Positions 10,405 through 18,814 of a DNA stretch of 64,000 bases are shown one piece after another. Source of the DNA: Corynebacterium pseudopelargi (GTDB lineage: Bacteria > Actinomycetota > Actinomycetes > Mycobacteriales > Mycobacteriaceae). The first letter of the stretch is position 1. Each line of letters opens with the position of its first letter. Below the pieces are notes generated by a model. The model had not been told where the DNA came from, did not search any database, and saw only the letters and a list, made by a program, of their open reading frames with translations. The stretch covers positions 1 through 64,000 of the forward strand of contig NZ_CP033898.1 in NCBI RefSeq assembly GCF_003814005.1. Reading direction: 5' to 3'. Both the position numbers and the translations under genes were made by a program.

Positions 10405-10453
10405 TGAAGCCGGGTGGCTTAAGTGGAGTAGCAAAGTGGCTCAGCGGAAAATG
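10405..10453. repeat. 49-bp direct repeat, copy 2
   Basis: It is the second copy of the repeat at 9416-9464 (one mismatch), downstream of the stop of the minus-strand gene 10497-11288. The stretch between the Abi gene and this copy (10263-10404) holds no gene I can see. Confidence 0.9.
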
Positions 10454-10496
10454 CCAAAAGCTCCCCGCAGCACTGTGACTGGGGGAGCGGTTCGCG

Positions 10497-11288
10497 CTAG
10501 GTAAGGCCGAGCTTGAGGCGCTTGAGTTCGGCAAGCTCATCGAGGATCTTGAGCTGCTTCATCTTCAGCGCGATCAGCTCGTCGATCGAGTCGGCGTCGG
10601 AGGCCTGCGCGCCACTCAGCTCGAACTGGTCAATTTGCTTTTCGACGTTCGGGTCGAAATCGAAGCCACAGATCCGGCCAGGCGGGACGTCCACCCAAAA
10701 GAAAGCCTTCTTTGACTCAACGAAGAGTGGGTCATCGGGGGTGAGCTCCTCAGTGTGGAAGTACTTGCGGGTGGAATCCGCCACTGGCTCCCAGTCGGTG
10801 ATGCGGCGAACATTGCTGGCCTTGACCAGGCCCACGGTGGAAGGCAGCAGGTAGGCCTCGGAGTCCACGGCGAAGTCGGCGTTCTCGTCACTGATCGGCC
10901 AAACACCCTCGAAGGTGCCGTAGAGCATGTCCTGGCTGAGGTTTGCCAGATTGTCGTAGTCGTAGCCGGAGTGGGTGCGCAGTTCGCGGCCGCCCTCCTC
11001 GGCGTAGACGGGATTGACCTGGCTTTCGCGCAAGCTCACGCGGAAGATCGGGTTTTCCACACCGTACTCGGCGTAGTCAGCGATGTAGGTGGTGTTTGCA
11101 GCAAGCTGCTCAATTTCACGCTGATCGATCCTGGGGGCTTCGCCCTCCACAGAAACATCATGCAGGGCACGAACCGCTAGCAGTTGGCGCATGCGGCCGA
11201 TGTTGACGGAGGGCTTGCGGCCTTCCGGATCCGTGAGCAGATCGGCCAAGTAGAGGGCCGCTTTAGAGAGTGTCAATGAGTGTCCCAT
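10497..11288 (-). CDS. Unrecognised protein upstream of gyrA
   Basis: The 263-residue soluble, acidic protein begins MGHSLTLSKAALYLADLL and ends in a predicted helix or coiled coil (ELIALKMKQLKILDELAELKRLKLG). I recognise no domain. ATG 11288 was chosen because AAAGGA lies at a normal distance upstream. The frame remains open to 11378, giving a basic extension that is less likely. The gene is alone, divergent from gyrA, with an unusually long, repeat-rich spacer between them. It contains one copy of the dispersed GCTTTTCGACG word (10637-10647). A regulatory or phage-derived role is possible but unsupported. Confidence 0.7.
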   Translation of the reverse strand: MGHSLTLSKAALYLADLLTDPEGRKPSVNIGRMRQLLAVRALHDVSVEGEAPRIDQREIEQLAANTTYIADYAEYGVENPIFRVSLRESQVNPVYAEEGGRELRTHSGYDYDNLANLSQDMLYGTFEGVWPISDENADFAVDSEAYLLPSTVGLVKASNVRRITDWEPVADSTRKYFHTEELTPDDPLFVESKKAFFWVDVPPGRICGFDFDPNVEKQIDQFELSGAQASDADSIDELIALKMKQLKILDELAELKRLKLGLT

Positions 11289-11710
11289 TAGGGATCCTTT
11301 CTTCTTTCGGTGCCGTTTCGGGCTTTGTGTTGGTGCGGGAGGTGTGTTCTTGTTTGCCGCTATGGATATGTTAGACACATTAACAACCTAAGTGCAAGAC
11401 ATATACAAGTGGTGTGTGGCACATATATCGCGATTAGGTTGCACAAAGCGCTTGGTTAGTCCAGGTAAAAGGTGGATGAAGCACATCGTCGTTTCACACA
11501 TCTTACGTCTTGCACATGTACATGTAGCACATCAACATCGTACATAATCACCCTGCGCCGCCCGAGGAAGCCGATGAGATCCCGTCAACCTCACCGCAGA
11601 ACCCACATCCTGCTACCACGGCGATACCGCTTCCGCGCGCTCAACGCCTCAAAACGCCCTCAAGCGACTAAACTGGCACTGTTATCCTGCCCAAGAAGAA
11701 AAGGTGATTT
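11289..11710. promoter_or_regulatory. Repeat-rich divergent regulatory region before gyrA
   Basis: This 422-bp spacer carries no gene. It holds an 8-bp inverted pair CAACCTAA (11384-11391) and TTAGGTTG (11434-11441), GTGCAAG (11392) and CTTGCAC (11509-11515) in opposite orientation, repeated GCACAT words at 11419, 11480, 11512 and 11526, and the palindrome ACATGTACATGT (11514-11525). The left part is the promoter region of the minus-strand gene. The right end carries the gyrA ribosome site AAAGGTGA. The repeats look like operator sites, which is inference. Confidence 0.55.
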
Positions 11711-14272
11711 ATGAGCGACGATCTCTTCACCTCTGATGAGTTTGATCGCATTAAGCCGATCGACCTCAGCGAGGAGATGCAGACCAGCTATATCGATTAC
11801 GCCATGAGCGTGATCGTGGGTCGCGCGCTGCCAGAGGTTCGCGATGGCCTCAAGCCTGTGCACCGCCGCATCCTGTATGCGATGTTCAATTCCGGCTACC
11901 GCCCGGATCGCAGCTATGTAAAGTCTGCGCGCCCCGTCTCCGACACCATGGGTCAATTCCACCCCCACGGCGACTCCGCAATTTACGACACCCTGGTGCG
12001 CCTCGCCCAGGACTGGAACATGCGCTATCCGCTTGTCGACGGCCAAGGTAACTTCGGTTCCCGCGGCAATGACGGCCCTGCTGCTATGCGTTATACCGAG
12101 TGTCGCCTCACCCCGCTCGCCATGGAAATGGTGCGCGATATTCGCGAAAACACCGTCGACTTCTCGCCCAACTACGACGGCAAGAATCAAGAGCCGGATG
12201 TGTTGCCTTCGCGCATTCCCAACCTGCTCATGAATGGCTCCGGCGGTATCGCCGTTGGTATGGCCACCAATATTCCTCCGCATAACCTCAATGAGCTGGC
12301 CGATGCCATCTACTGGCTCTTGGATAATCCCGACGCCGATGAGTCCCAGGCACTCGAGGCCTGCATGGAATACGTCAAAGGCCCGGACTTTCCTACCTCT
12401 GGCCTGATCGTTGGCACCCAGGGCATTAAAGATGCCTACACCACCGGTCGCGGCTCCATCCGCATGCGTGGCGTTACCTCCATTGAAGAGGAAGGCAACC
12501 GCCAAACCATCGTCATTACCGAGCTGCCCTATCAGGTAAACCCGGACAATCTGATCTCGAATATCGCCGATCAGATCCGTGACGGCAAACTTGCCGGCAT
12601 CTCACGCATCGAGGACGAATCCTCCGACCGCGTGGGCATGCGCATCGTGATCACGCTCAAGCGTGACGCCGTGCCGCGCGTGGTGCTCAACAACCTGTAT
12701 AAGCACTCCCAGTTGCAGACCAACTTCGGTGCCAACATGCTCTCCATCGTCGATGGTGTGCCGCGCACCCTGCGTTTAGATCAGCAACTGCGCCACTATG
12801 TGGCCCACCAGATCGACGTGATTGTGCGCCGTACCCAGTACCGCCTGGATGAGGCCGAAAAGCGCGCCCATATTCTGCGCGGCCTGGTCAAGGCACTGGA
12901 CATGCTCGATGAAGTCATCGCATTAATCCGTGCCTCCGCCACCGTGGACGTGGCCCGCACCGGCTTGATGGAGCTGCTGGAGATCGACGAGATCCAAGCA
13001 GATGCCATTTTGGCCATGCAGCTTCGCCGTCTGGCTGCCCTGGAGCGCCAGAAGATCGTCGACGAGCTAGCCGAGATCGAGCGCGAGATCGAAGACCTCA
13101 AGGACATCCTTGCCCGCCCCGAGCGTCAGCGATCCATCGTTCGTGATGAGCTGGCCGAGATCGTCGAAAAGTATGGCGATGAGCGCCGCACCCAGATCGT
13201 GGCAGCAACCGGCGAGGTAACCGAAGAAGACCTGATCGCCCGCGAAAACGTGGTGGTCACCATCACCTCCACCGGCTACGCCAAGCGCACCAAGGTCGAT
13301 GCCTACAAGTCGCAGCGTCGCGGCGGCAAGGGCGTGCGCGGTGCCGAGCTCAAGCAAGACGATGTGGTCCGCCACTTCTTTGTCAGCTCCACGCACGACT
13401 GGATCCTCTTCTTTACCAACTTCGGTCGCGTGTACCGCCTGAAGGCCTACGAGCTGCCCGAAGCATCGCGCACAGCCCGCGGCCAGCACGTTGCCAACCT
13501 GCTGGAATTCCAGCCAGAAGAGCGCATTGCCCAGGTAATCCAGCTCCAAAGCTACGAGGATGCCCCCTACCTGGTGCTCGCCACTGCGCAAGGCCGCGTG
13601 AAGAAGTCGCGCCTGTCCGACTACGAGTCCAACCGCTCCGGTGGCCTCATTGCCATCAACCTCAACGAAGGCGACAAGCTCATCGGCGCGGCCCTGTGCT
13701 CCAGCGACGATGATCTCTTGCTGGTGTCTGAGGAAGGCCAATCCCTGCGCTTCCGCGCCGACGACGAGCAACTGCGCCCCATGGGCCGCTCTACCGCCGG
13801 CGTGAAGGGCATGCGTTTCCGCGGCGACGATCAGCTCCTGGAGATGACCGTGGTCCGCGACGATGCCTTCTTGCTGGTGGCCACCTCTGGCGGCTACGGC
13901 AAGCGCACCGCACTTGAGGAGTACCCAACCAAGGGTCGCGGTGGCCTGGGCATGCTCACCTTCAAGTACACCCCGAAGCGCGGCAAGCTCATTGGCGCAC
14001 TCGTGGTGGATGAAGACGATGAGATCTTCGCCATCACCTCTGCTGGCGGCGTGATCCGCACCGAGGTCAACCAGATTCGCCCGAGCAGTCGCGCCACCAT
14101 GGGCGTGCGCCTGGTCAACCTGCCTGATGACGTAGACCTGCTCGCCATCGACCGCAACGTTGAAGGCGAAGGCGAAGAGGAAGCCGAGGCCGTGGCTAAG
14201 GGCGAGAAGGAAGGCCCCAAAGACAAGGCACCGCAGGCTCAGCAGTCGCTCGACGTAGATGGTGAGGCCTAG
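11711..14272 (+). CDS. gyrA: DNA gyrase subunit A
   Basis: GyrA is the DNA cleavage and strand-passage subunit of gyrase and works with GyrB at 5112. The 853-residue protein has the quinolone-resistance region [14 protein letters not shown] with Ser89 and Asp93 present, so no classic resistance change, and the catalytic tyrosine Tyr128 in [11 protein letters not shown] long coiled-coil part precedes the C-terminal beta-pinwheel, which includes the GyrA box QRRGGKG. A Glu/Lys-rich tail follows. ATG 11711 has AAAGGTGA upstream. The next gene starts two bases after the stop. Confidence 0.98.
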   Translation: MSDDLFTSDEFDRIKPIDLSEEMQTSYIDYAMSVIVGRALPEVRDGLKPVHRRILYAMFNSGYRPDRSYVKSARPVSDTMGQFHPHGDSAIYDTLVRLAQDWNMRYPLVDGQGNFGSRGNDGPAAMRYTECRLTPLAMEMVRDIRENTVDFSPNYDGKNQEPDVLPSRIPNLLMNGSGGIAVGMATNIPPHNLNELADAIYWLLDNPDADESQALEACMEYVKGPDFPTSGLIVGTQGIKDAYTTGRGSIRMRGVTSIEEEGNRQTIVITELPYQVNPDNLISNIADQIRDGKLAGISRIEDESSDRVGMRIVITLKRDAVPRVVLNNLYKHSQLQTNFGANMLSIVDGVPRTLRLDQQLRHYVAHQIDVIVRRTQYRLDEAEKRAHILRGLVKALDMLDEVIALIRASATVDVARTGLMELLEIDEIQADAILAMQLRRLAALERQKIVDELAEIEREIEDLKDILARPERQRSIVRDELAEIVEKYGDERRTQIVAATGEVTEEDLIARENVVVTITSTGYAKRTKVDAYKSQRRGGKGVRGAELKQDDVVRHFFVSSTHDWILFFTNFGRVYRLKAYELPEASRTARGQHVANLLEFQPEERIAQVIQLQSYEDAPYLVLATAQGRVKKSRLSDYESNRSGGLIAINLNEGDKLIGAALCSSDDDLLLVSEEGQSLRFRADDEQLRPMGRSTAGVKGMRFRGDDQLLEMTVVRDDAFLLVATSGGYGKRTALEEYPTKGRGGLGMLTFKYTPKRGKLIGALVVDEDDEIFAITSAGGVIRTEVNQIRPSSRATMGVRLVNLPDDVDLLAIDRNVEGEGEEEAEAVAKGEKEGPKDKAPQAQQSLDVDGEA

Positions 14273-14274
14273 TC

Positions 14275-14619
14275 ATGGCAATCAAGCGCAGTAATATCGT
14301 GCGGGTTTCACCGAAGTCGGCAGTCTTGACCGCGCTTGCACTTTCCTTGGTTGGCTTTGCCGCCTGGATCGTGTGTGTTTGCCTGCTCTACTTCGGCCTC
14401 GATGCCGCCGGTGTGTGGGACAAAGCTAACTCCGTGATCGGCGGCGTTGGTGGCAAGCAGGGCATCACCTTTGGCCTGGTCATTACCACCTCAGCCATGC
14501 TGGGTGCGGTGGTGGCTGTGCTCAACATCCTGCTTGCACCCGTGGCTGCCATCATCTACAACGCATCCGTAGACATCTTCGGAGGCCTGCGGGTGTATGT
14601 CCGTGAGACTGTAGATTAA
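14275..14619 (+). CDS. DUF3566 membrane protein
   Basis: The 114-residue protein begins MAIKRSNIVRVSPKSAVLTAL and has two hydrophobic segments (about 18-42 and 66-96) separated by the polar loop GVWDKANSVIGGVGGKQGIT. The end, SVDIFGGLRVYVRETVD, is typical of DUF3566 proteins. Such a gene follows gyrA in mycobacteria as well. ATG 14275 is two bases after the gyrA stop, so it is surely in the gyrA transcript. The molecular role is not established; a membrane location is the only safe statement. Confidence 0.85.
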   Translation: MAIKRSNIVRVSPKSAVLTALALSLVGFAAWIVCVCLLYFGLDAAGVWDKANSVIGGVGGKQGITFGLVITTSAMLGAVVAVLNILLAPVAAIIYNASVDIFGGLRVYVRETVD

Positions 14620-14630
14620 GCTTTTCGACG
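14619..14630 (+). repeat. Dispersed 12-mer AGCTTTTCGACG, intergenic copy
   Basis: This exact copy starts in the last base of the DUF3566 stop codon, the same arrangement as after gyrB (7157). See findings. Confidence 0.7.
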
Positions 14631-14668
14631 TTCTAACGTGGGCCAAAAACCTGCATTAACCTGCTGAT

Positions 14669-14698
14669 TTGCGTTCTTTGGAACGGGATGGGTAAAGT
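14669..14698 (+). promoter_or_regulatory. Candidate promoter of the tRNA-Ile/tRNA-Ala unit
   Basis: TTGCGT (14669-14674) and TAAAGT (14693-14698), 18 bases apart, precede the first tRNA by 15 bases. The placement suits a stable RNA promoter. Prediction only. Confidence 0.5.
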
Positions 14699-14713
14699 TC
14701 TATCTCGTTCCCA

Positions 14714-14787
14714 GGGCCTATAGCTCAGTCGGTTAGAGCGCATCGCTGATAACGATGAGGTCGCAAGTTCGATTCTTGCTAGGCCCA
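14714..14787 (+). tRNA. tRNA-Ile (anticodon GAT)
   Basis: The 74-base cloverleaf has acceptor GGGCCTA pairing with TAGGCCC (14780-14786), an anticodon stem CATCG/CGATG around loop CTGATAA with anticodon GAT at 14748-14750, and a normal T-arm GTTCGATTC. The discriminator is A, and CCA is not encoded. It pairs with the tRNA-Ala ten bases downstream. Confidence 0.96.
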
Positions 14788-14797
14788 CAGGAACAAA

Positions 14798-14870
14798 GGG
14801 GCATTAGCTCAATTGGTAGAGCATCTGCTTTGCAAGCAGAAGGTCAGGAGTTCGATTCTCCTATGCTCCA
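14798..14870 (+). tRNA. tRNA-Ala (anticodon TGC)
   Basis: The 73-base cloverleaf has acceptor GGGGCAT pairing with ATGCTCC (one G-U), a TCTGC/GCAGA anticodon stem and anticodon TGC at 14831-14833. The T-arm is AGGAG/CTCCT. The discriminator A is followed directly by CAC, so CCA is not encoded. Confidence 0.96.
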
Positions 14871-14876
14871 CAGCCC

Positions 14877-14913
14877 AAAATCCCGGTCACGCAATGTGGC
14901 CGGGATTTTTTAT
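14877..14913. terminator. Terminator between tRNA-Ala and a convergent gene
   Basis: AAAATCCCGGTCAC and GTGGCCGGGATTTTT form a stem of about 12 bp with one G-T pair and a five-base loop, followed by T-rich sequence on the plus strand. It also borders the stop of the minus-strand gene at 14910. Confidence 0.85.
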
Positions 14914-15104
14914 TGCTCCTGGTGGCGGATTCGCTCAATTTCTTGCCGGCGAGTGGGGTAGAGCACCAGCAAATACACCAGCGTGGACGCGGCAATCGCG
15001 ATAATGCCAAAAACGTAATGCTGCAGAAACACCAAGACGATTCCCACGATGGCAAGCAGCGTATAAAGCAAGCGAAACAGCAGCACGCGCGTGGTTTGAG
15101 ACAT
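14910..15104 (-). CDS. Small two-helix membrane protein
   Basis: The 64-residue product starts MSQTTRVLLFRLLYTLLAI, has two closely spaced hydrophobic segments (about 8-26 and 30-48) and a charged tail RRQEIERIRHQEQ. No function is recognisable. ATG 15104 is chosen; a longer form to 15140 is possible but lacks a better ribosome site. The gene is convergent with the tRNA unit. Confidence 0.6.
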   Translation of the reverse strand: MSQTTRVLLFRLLYTLLAIVGIVLVFLQHYVFGIIAIAASTLVYLLVLYPTRRQEIERIRHQEQ

Positions 15105-15254
15105 AGCGGATAACCCTTTACTCCAACGCCAAGAAAGCAAGTGAACCTAAGGCCAATCTACCGCGTATTTTCACCTTGAGCCTTCCATCTTATGTGTGCA
15201 TGCCGAATACTAAGAGCAAAGCATCTTCTCATGCCCTCTATGGAAAGGCCATCC

Positions 15255-15590
15255 ATGAAATGCCTCGCCTGCAGCATGAGTGCGCTGTGCTTGTTGCTTA
15301 CTGCGTGCTCGGGAGGTCTTGATGGCAGCACACCTTCAACACCGTCGCGGGTGACGATGACGGTGACGTCGACAAGCCAAAGGCCGTCCACGACCGTGAC
15401 CATGACCCAGCAGGAAGCAACGCCTGGCCCTGTCATGGGCTATACCGAGGCGCCGGGGCAGACTACGCCCACACCTATAAATAAGGTCATTGAACGCTGT
15501 GGCACCAAGGGTCTGCATGAGAAAGGCACCACCTTCTTCACAGATGGCACCTCCGGCTGGACCGAGCAGTGCGCTGCGCACATGAAATAA
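15255..15590 (+). CDS. Small secreted lipoprotein
   Basis: The 111-residue precursor starts MKCLACSMSALCLLLTACSGG, a signal peptide with lipobox LTAC, so the mature protein is probably attached to the membrane outer face through its Cys. A Ser/Thr/Pro-rich linker (about 25-75) leads to a short C-terminal part with two Cys (ERCGTKG and TEQCAAH) that could form a disulphide. ATG 15255 has GGAAAGG seven bases upstream. Function unknown. Confidence 0.72.
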   Translation: MKCLACSMSALCLLLTACSGGLDGSTPSTPSRVTMTVTSTSQRPSTTVTMTQQEATPGPVMGYTEAPGQTTPTPINKVIERCGTKGLHEKGTTFFTDGTSGWTEQCAAHMK

Positions 15591-15622
15591 AAAACCCGCC
15601 CCTGACGTGCAGGAGCGGGCAA
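15586..15622 (-). terminator. Terminator shared by two convergent small genes
   Basis: CCCGCCCCTG and CAGGAGCGGG form a 10-bp stem with one G-T pair. Read on the minus strand it is followed by a TTTTTT run, so it terminates the minus-strand gene ending at 15636. It may act weakly on the plus strand too. Confidence 0.8.
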
Positions 15623-15635
15623 TGCGAGTGGCCGA

Positions 15636-16049
15636 CTAGGCGTGTTCGAATTCCACTTTGGCCCAAGCGTTGAGTTCTTGAACCTGGGCTAGGGCATAGC
15701 CGGTGAGCAACTGCGGGCGAGCCAGCATCTCAGAGCTGCGCAGGTACACGAATTCTGCGTGATCCTTGGGCTGCTTGCCTTGGGCGTGCAAAGCGCGTGC
15801 CCGGTACATATCGGCGAAGTCATTGGCTACATGGTGGGCAAAAGAAGCGCGCACAGCAATCACCAGTGCTGCGCCAAGCAGCGCTACAACGGCGATGGTG
15901 TGGGAGAAGAAGAAGCCCACTGCCGCTACGGCAACCAAGGCCAAGGCGATGGGGGTAGCGGACTTGATCAGGGGTTGCGCTTCGGTGGTCTGCACACGGT
16001 TTTGGGTGGGTTGTGTGCTCGCTTCGTTCATGGAAGCGGTTTGGCTCAT
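15636..16049 (-). CDS. Hypothetical two-helix membrane protein
   Basis: The 137-residue protein has a polar N-terminus (about 1-28), two hydrophobic segments (about 30-48 and 50-68: TPIALALVAVAAVGFFFS and IAVVALLGAALVIAV) and a soluble C-terminal part ending in NAWAKVEFEHA. No catalytic or binding motif is seen. ATG 16049 is used; Met at 16031 is an alternative. The gene stands alone between convergent or distant neighbours. Confidence 0.68.
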   Translation of the reverse strand: MSQTASMNEASTQPTQNRVQTTEAQPLIKSATPIALALVAVAAVGFFFSHTIAVVALLGAALVIAVRASFAHHVANDFADMYRARALHAQGKQPKDHAEFVYLRSSEMLARPQLLTGYALAQVQELNAWAKVEFEHA

Positions 16050-16354
16050 GGCGGGTCCTTTGTGGCCGAGTTTGTGTGTTTGGGGGATTGCCGCTCAAGT
16101 GCCGCTACCGGCGGATCAGGCTTGAGGGCTTTGGAAAAGGCGCAGGTCTGCGTTGAAAATCCGTGTCGAATCTTAAATCTTTGGCCCAGGGTTTACGCAA
16201 CCATCAACATTCTCATAGGCTGTGGTGCTGCTTACATTTTTGGCTATACCCCTGTGCGCTGCTTTTTCGCTTCCTTCTAGCAAAGAAAAGCAAGGCAAAG
16301 AGGGCACCCAAATGGGGGTAACGCACCCCCATTTACATGCGCCTTTGCGCAATT
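16050..16354. other. 305-bp spacer with one perfect hairpin
   Basis: No gene is visible. Bases 16310-16319 (AAATGGGGGT) and 16325-16334 (ACCCCCATTT) form a 10-bp perfect stem with a 5-base loop, just past the stop of the GH13 gene. No T-run follows on either strand, so termination is possible but not typical. The part near 16050-16150 should contain the promoter of the minus-strand membrane gene. Confidence 0.5.
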
Positions 16355-17608
16355 TTAGCGCTGCCAAATCACCTCTGCATTGGCATTGCGGATGATGGCC
16401 CTAGGCGAGGGGGAAAGGGAAAGCTCCACCTCTAAACGTTCCTGCCCGCCACGCTGCTGCACCCGATACACATAGTGCTCATTTTCCAGCTCAAGTGTTT
16501 CCACCGTGGCATTCACAAGCCAAGAATGCTGGCGGCGCAGCGCAATCAAAGACTTCCACACGCCAAGCACTGCAGGCTCATCACCTTCGACCCACTCGGG
16601 CTTCCACTCCGGGCGCACCGCATCATCGCCACCGATGCGCTCTTCTTTGATGCCTTCCATGCCCAGCTCGTCGCCATAGTAAATGGAAGGAATACCCGGC
16701 ATGGTCAATAGCAGCACCGCTGCAAGCACTGCTTTATCTTGGCCCACCTTGCTAGCAATGCGCGTGACATCGTGATTGCCCACAAAGGTATTGGGAATGA
16801 AGTGCTCCAAGAACTCCATGTGGCGGCGCACCGACCACTCAAGCTCAAAGAAGTTCGCATCGTTTAAGCCAGACCAAATCGCCTTCCATAACTCATACTG
16901 CGTGAGTGAATCCATGCCGGATTCGGCAATAATCGCTGGATAATCACCATGAATGACCTCGCCTAAGATCCACACATCAGCATGTTCCTGGCGAACCTTT
17001 GGCAGTACTTCAGCCCAAAAACTGTTCTCCATGGAATAGGCCGCATCAAGGCGCCAGCCGCGCACCCCGCGAGCACACCAATACTGCATCACCTCAGCCA
17101 CATACGCCTGGCAGGCAGGATCAGCGTGATTAAGCCGCTTGAGATCCCCATGGCCTTCAAACACACCCTCGCCAATCAGTTCTGGGCGCACAAATCCTTC
17201 ACCCACATGGCTAAACACCCCATCAAGCACCAAAGCGATGCCCTTTTCATTGCAGGCCGCTGCCAATGCATCAAAATCTTCTTCGGTGCCTAGTCGAGGA
17301 TCAATGCCAAAGTGGTCGATCGTGTCATAGCCGTGGGTATGGGAACGAAAGATCGGACCAAGCAGCAGGCCATTGCAACCAAGGCGAATCAGGTAGTCCA
17401 AGGACTGTTCTAGTTGCTTCAAGCCTTCGGCCTTGCCGTTCTTGCCCGGGTGGGCTTCACCTGGGTTGCCCGGGTGGGCTTCACCTGGATCGCCCGGGTG
17501 GGCTTCACCTGGGTTGCCTGGGTGGGCTTCTTGGTCTCCACGAATATCTACTCCGGCAAAGCCGAGGGGATACACATGCCAAAAGATTGCGTGGTCGATC
17601 CAGGCCAT
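16355..17608 (-). CDS. GH13 alpha-amylase-family glycosidase with octapeptide repeat
   Basis: This 417-residue cytoplasmic glycoside hydrolase has all four GH13 regions: LDGVFSHVG, GWRLDAAYS (nucleophile Asp), ILGEVIHG (acid/base Glu) and FVGNHDVTR. It should act on alpha-glucans, maltose or trehalose-type sugars; the exact substrate is open. No signal peptide is present. ATG 17608 has AAGGAG upstream. Unusually, four tandem copies of HPGxxGEA-like octapeptides (about residues 33-62) are inserted between the first strand region (FAGVDIRGD) and LKQLEQSLDYL. They are encoded by a 24-bp minisatellite listed separately. The insert lies early in the barrel and may be a surface loop. The family call is secure. 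Confidence 0.9.
   Translation of the reverse strand: MAWIDHAIFWHVYPLGFAGVDIRGDQEAHPGNPGEAHPGDPGEAHPGNPGEAHPGKNGKAEGLKQLEQSLDYLIRLGCNGLLLGPIFRSHTHGYDTIDHFGIDPRLGTEEDFDALAAACNEKGIALVLDGVFSHVGEGFVRPELIGEGVFEGHGDLKRLNHADPACQAYVAEVMQYWCARGVRGWRLDAAYSMENSFWAEVLPKVRQEHADVWILGEVIHGDYPAIIAESGMDSLTQYELWKAIWSGLNDANFFELEWSVRRHMEFLEHFIPNTFVGNHDVTRIASKVGQDKAVLAAVLLLTMPGIPSIYYGDELGMEGIKEERIGGDDAVRPEWKPEWVEGDEPAVLGVWKSLIALRRQHSWLVNATVETLELENEHYVYRVQQRGGQERLEVELSLSPSPRAIIRNANAEVIWQR
17445..17530. repeat. 24-bp tandem repeat within the GH13 gene
   Basis: Three nearly identical 24-bp units (17445-17468, 17469-17492, 17493-17516) and a partial fourth (17517-17530) are in frame, so unit gain or loss changes the protein by eight residues without frameshift. 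Units 1 and 3 are identical; unit 2 differs at two or three bases. Confidence 0.92.
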
Positions 17609-17824
17609 AAGAAGCTCCTTGAACAATTACAGTGCACCTCCATCGTATGCACCTTCTAGCGCCAAGGGCCGCCATCCCACATAAACGGACACCGGCGCAA
17701 GCCCCACCACCCTCATCTGTGGGCAAGCAAGCTCCCAGCGCAGGGCTACTGAATCGATAAACTAGCAGCTCAACTGGGCTTCTCTAGTTTGACCTGCTCC
17801 CATGTACTGGGAAACGATATTGGA

Positions 17825-18814
17825 GTGAAAATCTTCAAAAAAGCACTCGCAGCCGGTGTCATTGCAGCCCTGAGCCTGAGCGCCTGCTCCTCAACTGGAG
17901 GTGCACCGCGCAGCAATGGCGAAGGCGGCCAAGCAGGTGGCGTTGATACCCCCCGCTATGTCGTAGCCATGGTCACCCACGGCGCGCCGGGCGATACTTT
18001 CTGGGATCTCGTGCGCAAAGGTGCTGAGGATGCAGCCAAGAAAGACAATATTGAGCTGCGCTACTCCTCCGACCCCGAGGCACCAAACCAAGCCAACCTG
18101 GTGCAATCGGCGATCGACGCCAAGGTCGATGGCCTTGCCGTCACCCTGCCCAATGCCCAGGCCATCGGCCCTGCTGCGCAAAAGGCAGTAGACGCTGGCA
18201 TTCCCACTGTCGGTTTGAACGCGGGCATGAATGAGTACAAGAAGTACGACATTTCTTCCTTCTTTGGCCAGGACGAAAAAGTAGCCGGCACCCTTGCCGG
18301 TGAGCGCCTGCAAAAAGAAGGCGCCAAGCACGTCCTGTGCGTGATCCACGAACAGGGCAACTCCTCGCAGGAGCAGCGCTGCGGTGGTGTGAAAGATGGG
18401 CTTAAGGGCGCCCAGATGGAAATTCTGTACGTTAATGGCAAAGACCTCACCAGCGTCCAATCCACGGTGCAGGCCAAGTTGGCTCAAGATAAGAGCATCG
18501 ACTGGGTCATGGGATTGGTGGCTCCGGTAGCAATTAGCAGCGTTGATGCTGTGCGCAATGCGGGAAGTGATGCCAAGATCGCTACCTTCGATACCAATGC
18601 CCAGCTCGTGCAGGCCATTAAAGATGGCACCATCCAATTCGCCATTGATCAACAGCCCTACCTTCAGGGCTACCTCGCGGTGGATTCCATCTGGCTAGCA
18701 AAGCGCAATGGCAGCGTGATCGGCGGCGATCAGCCCGTATTTACTGGCCCAAGCTTTGTTGATAGCTCTAATGTGAACAAGATTGCCGAAGCGGCACAGG
18801 AGGGCCTGCGATGA
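17825..18814 (+). CDS. Sugar-type ABC transporter substrate-binding lipoprotein
   Basis: The lipoprotein precursor (about 329 residues) starts VKIFKKALAAGVIAALSLSACSS, a signal peptide with lipobox LSAC. The mature part is a periplasmic-binding-protein type I fold (VAMVTHGAPGDTFWDLVRKGAEDAAK; GLAVTLPNAQAI), like ribose, xylose or inositol binding proteins. It delivers substrate to the permease and ATPase encoded next. The start is the GTG at 17825; GGGAAA lies ten bases upstream. The stop overlaps the permease start (ATGA). The substrate is not deducible. Confidence 0.87.
   Translation: MKIFKKALAAGVIAALSLSACSSTGGAPRSNGEGGQAGGVDTPRYVVAMVTHGAPGDTFWDLVRKGAEDAAKKDNIELRYSSDPEAPNQANLVQSAIDAKVDGLAVTLPNAQAIGPAAQKAVDAGIPTVGLNAGMNEYKKYDISSFFGQDEKVAGTLAGERLQKEGAKHVLCVIHEQGNSSQEQRCGGVKDGLKGAQMEILYVNGKDLTSVQSTVQAKLAQDKSIDWVMGLVAPVAISSVDAVRNAGSDAKIATFDTNAQLVQAIKDGTIQFAIDQQPYLQGYLAVDSIWLAKRNGSVIGGDQPVFTGPSFVDSSNVNKIAEAAQEGLR

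Noticed and set aside
8771..11710. Insertion sequence or prophage in the gyrB-gyrA interval
   Set aside because: No transposase, integrase, terminal inverted repeats or phage structural gene is visible; only the 49-bp direct repeat and defence-type genes suggest transfer.
14714..14870. tRNA-Ile/tRNA-Ala as part of an rRNA operon
   Set aside because: This pair often sits in 16S-23S spacers, but no rRNA sequence surrounds it here; the flanks are a protein gene and a terminator.
16310..16334. 10-bp hairpin as terminator of the GH13 gene
   Set aside because: The stem is perfect, but no T-run follows on the minus strand, so it is listed only as a hairpin in the spacer.
17789..17825. Upstream TTG start for the sugar-ABC binding protein
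   Set aside because: It would add 12 residues before the signal peptide; GTG 17825 gives a normal lipoprotein signal sequence with Lys residues at the start.
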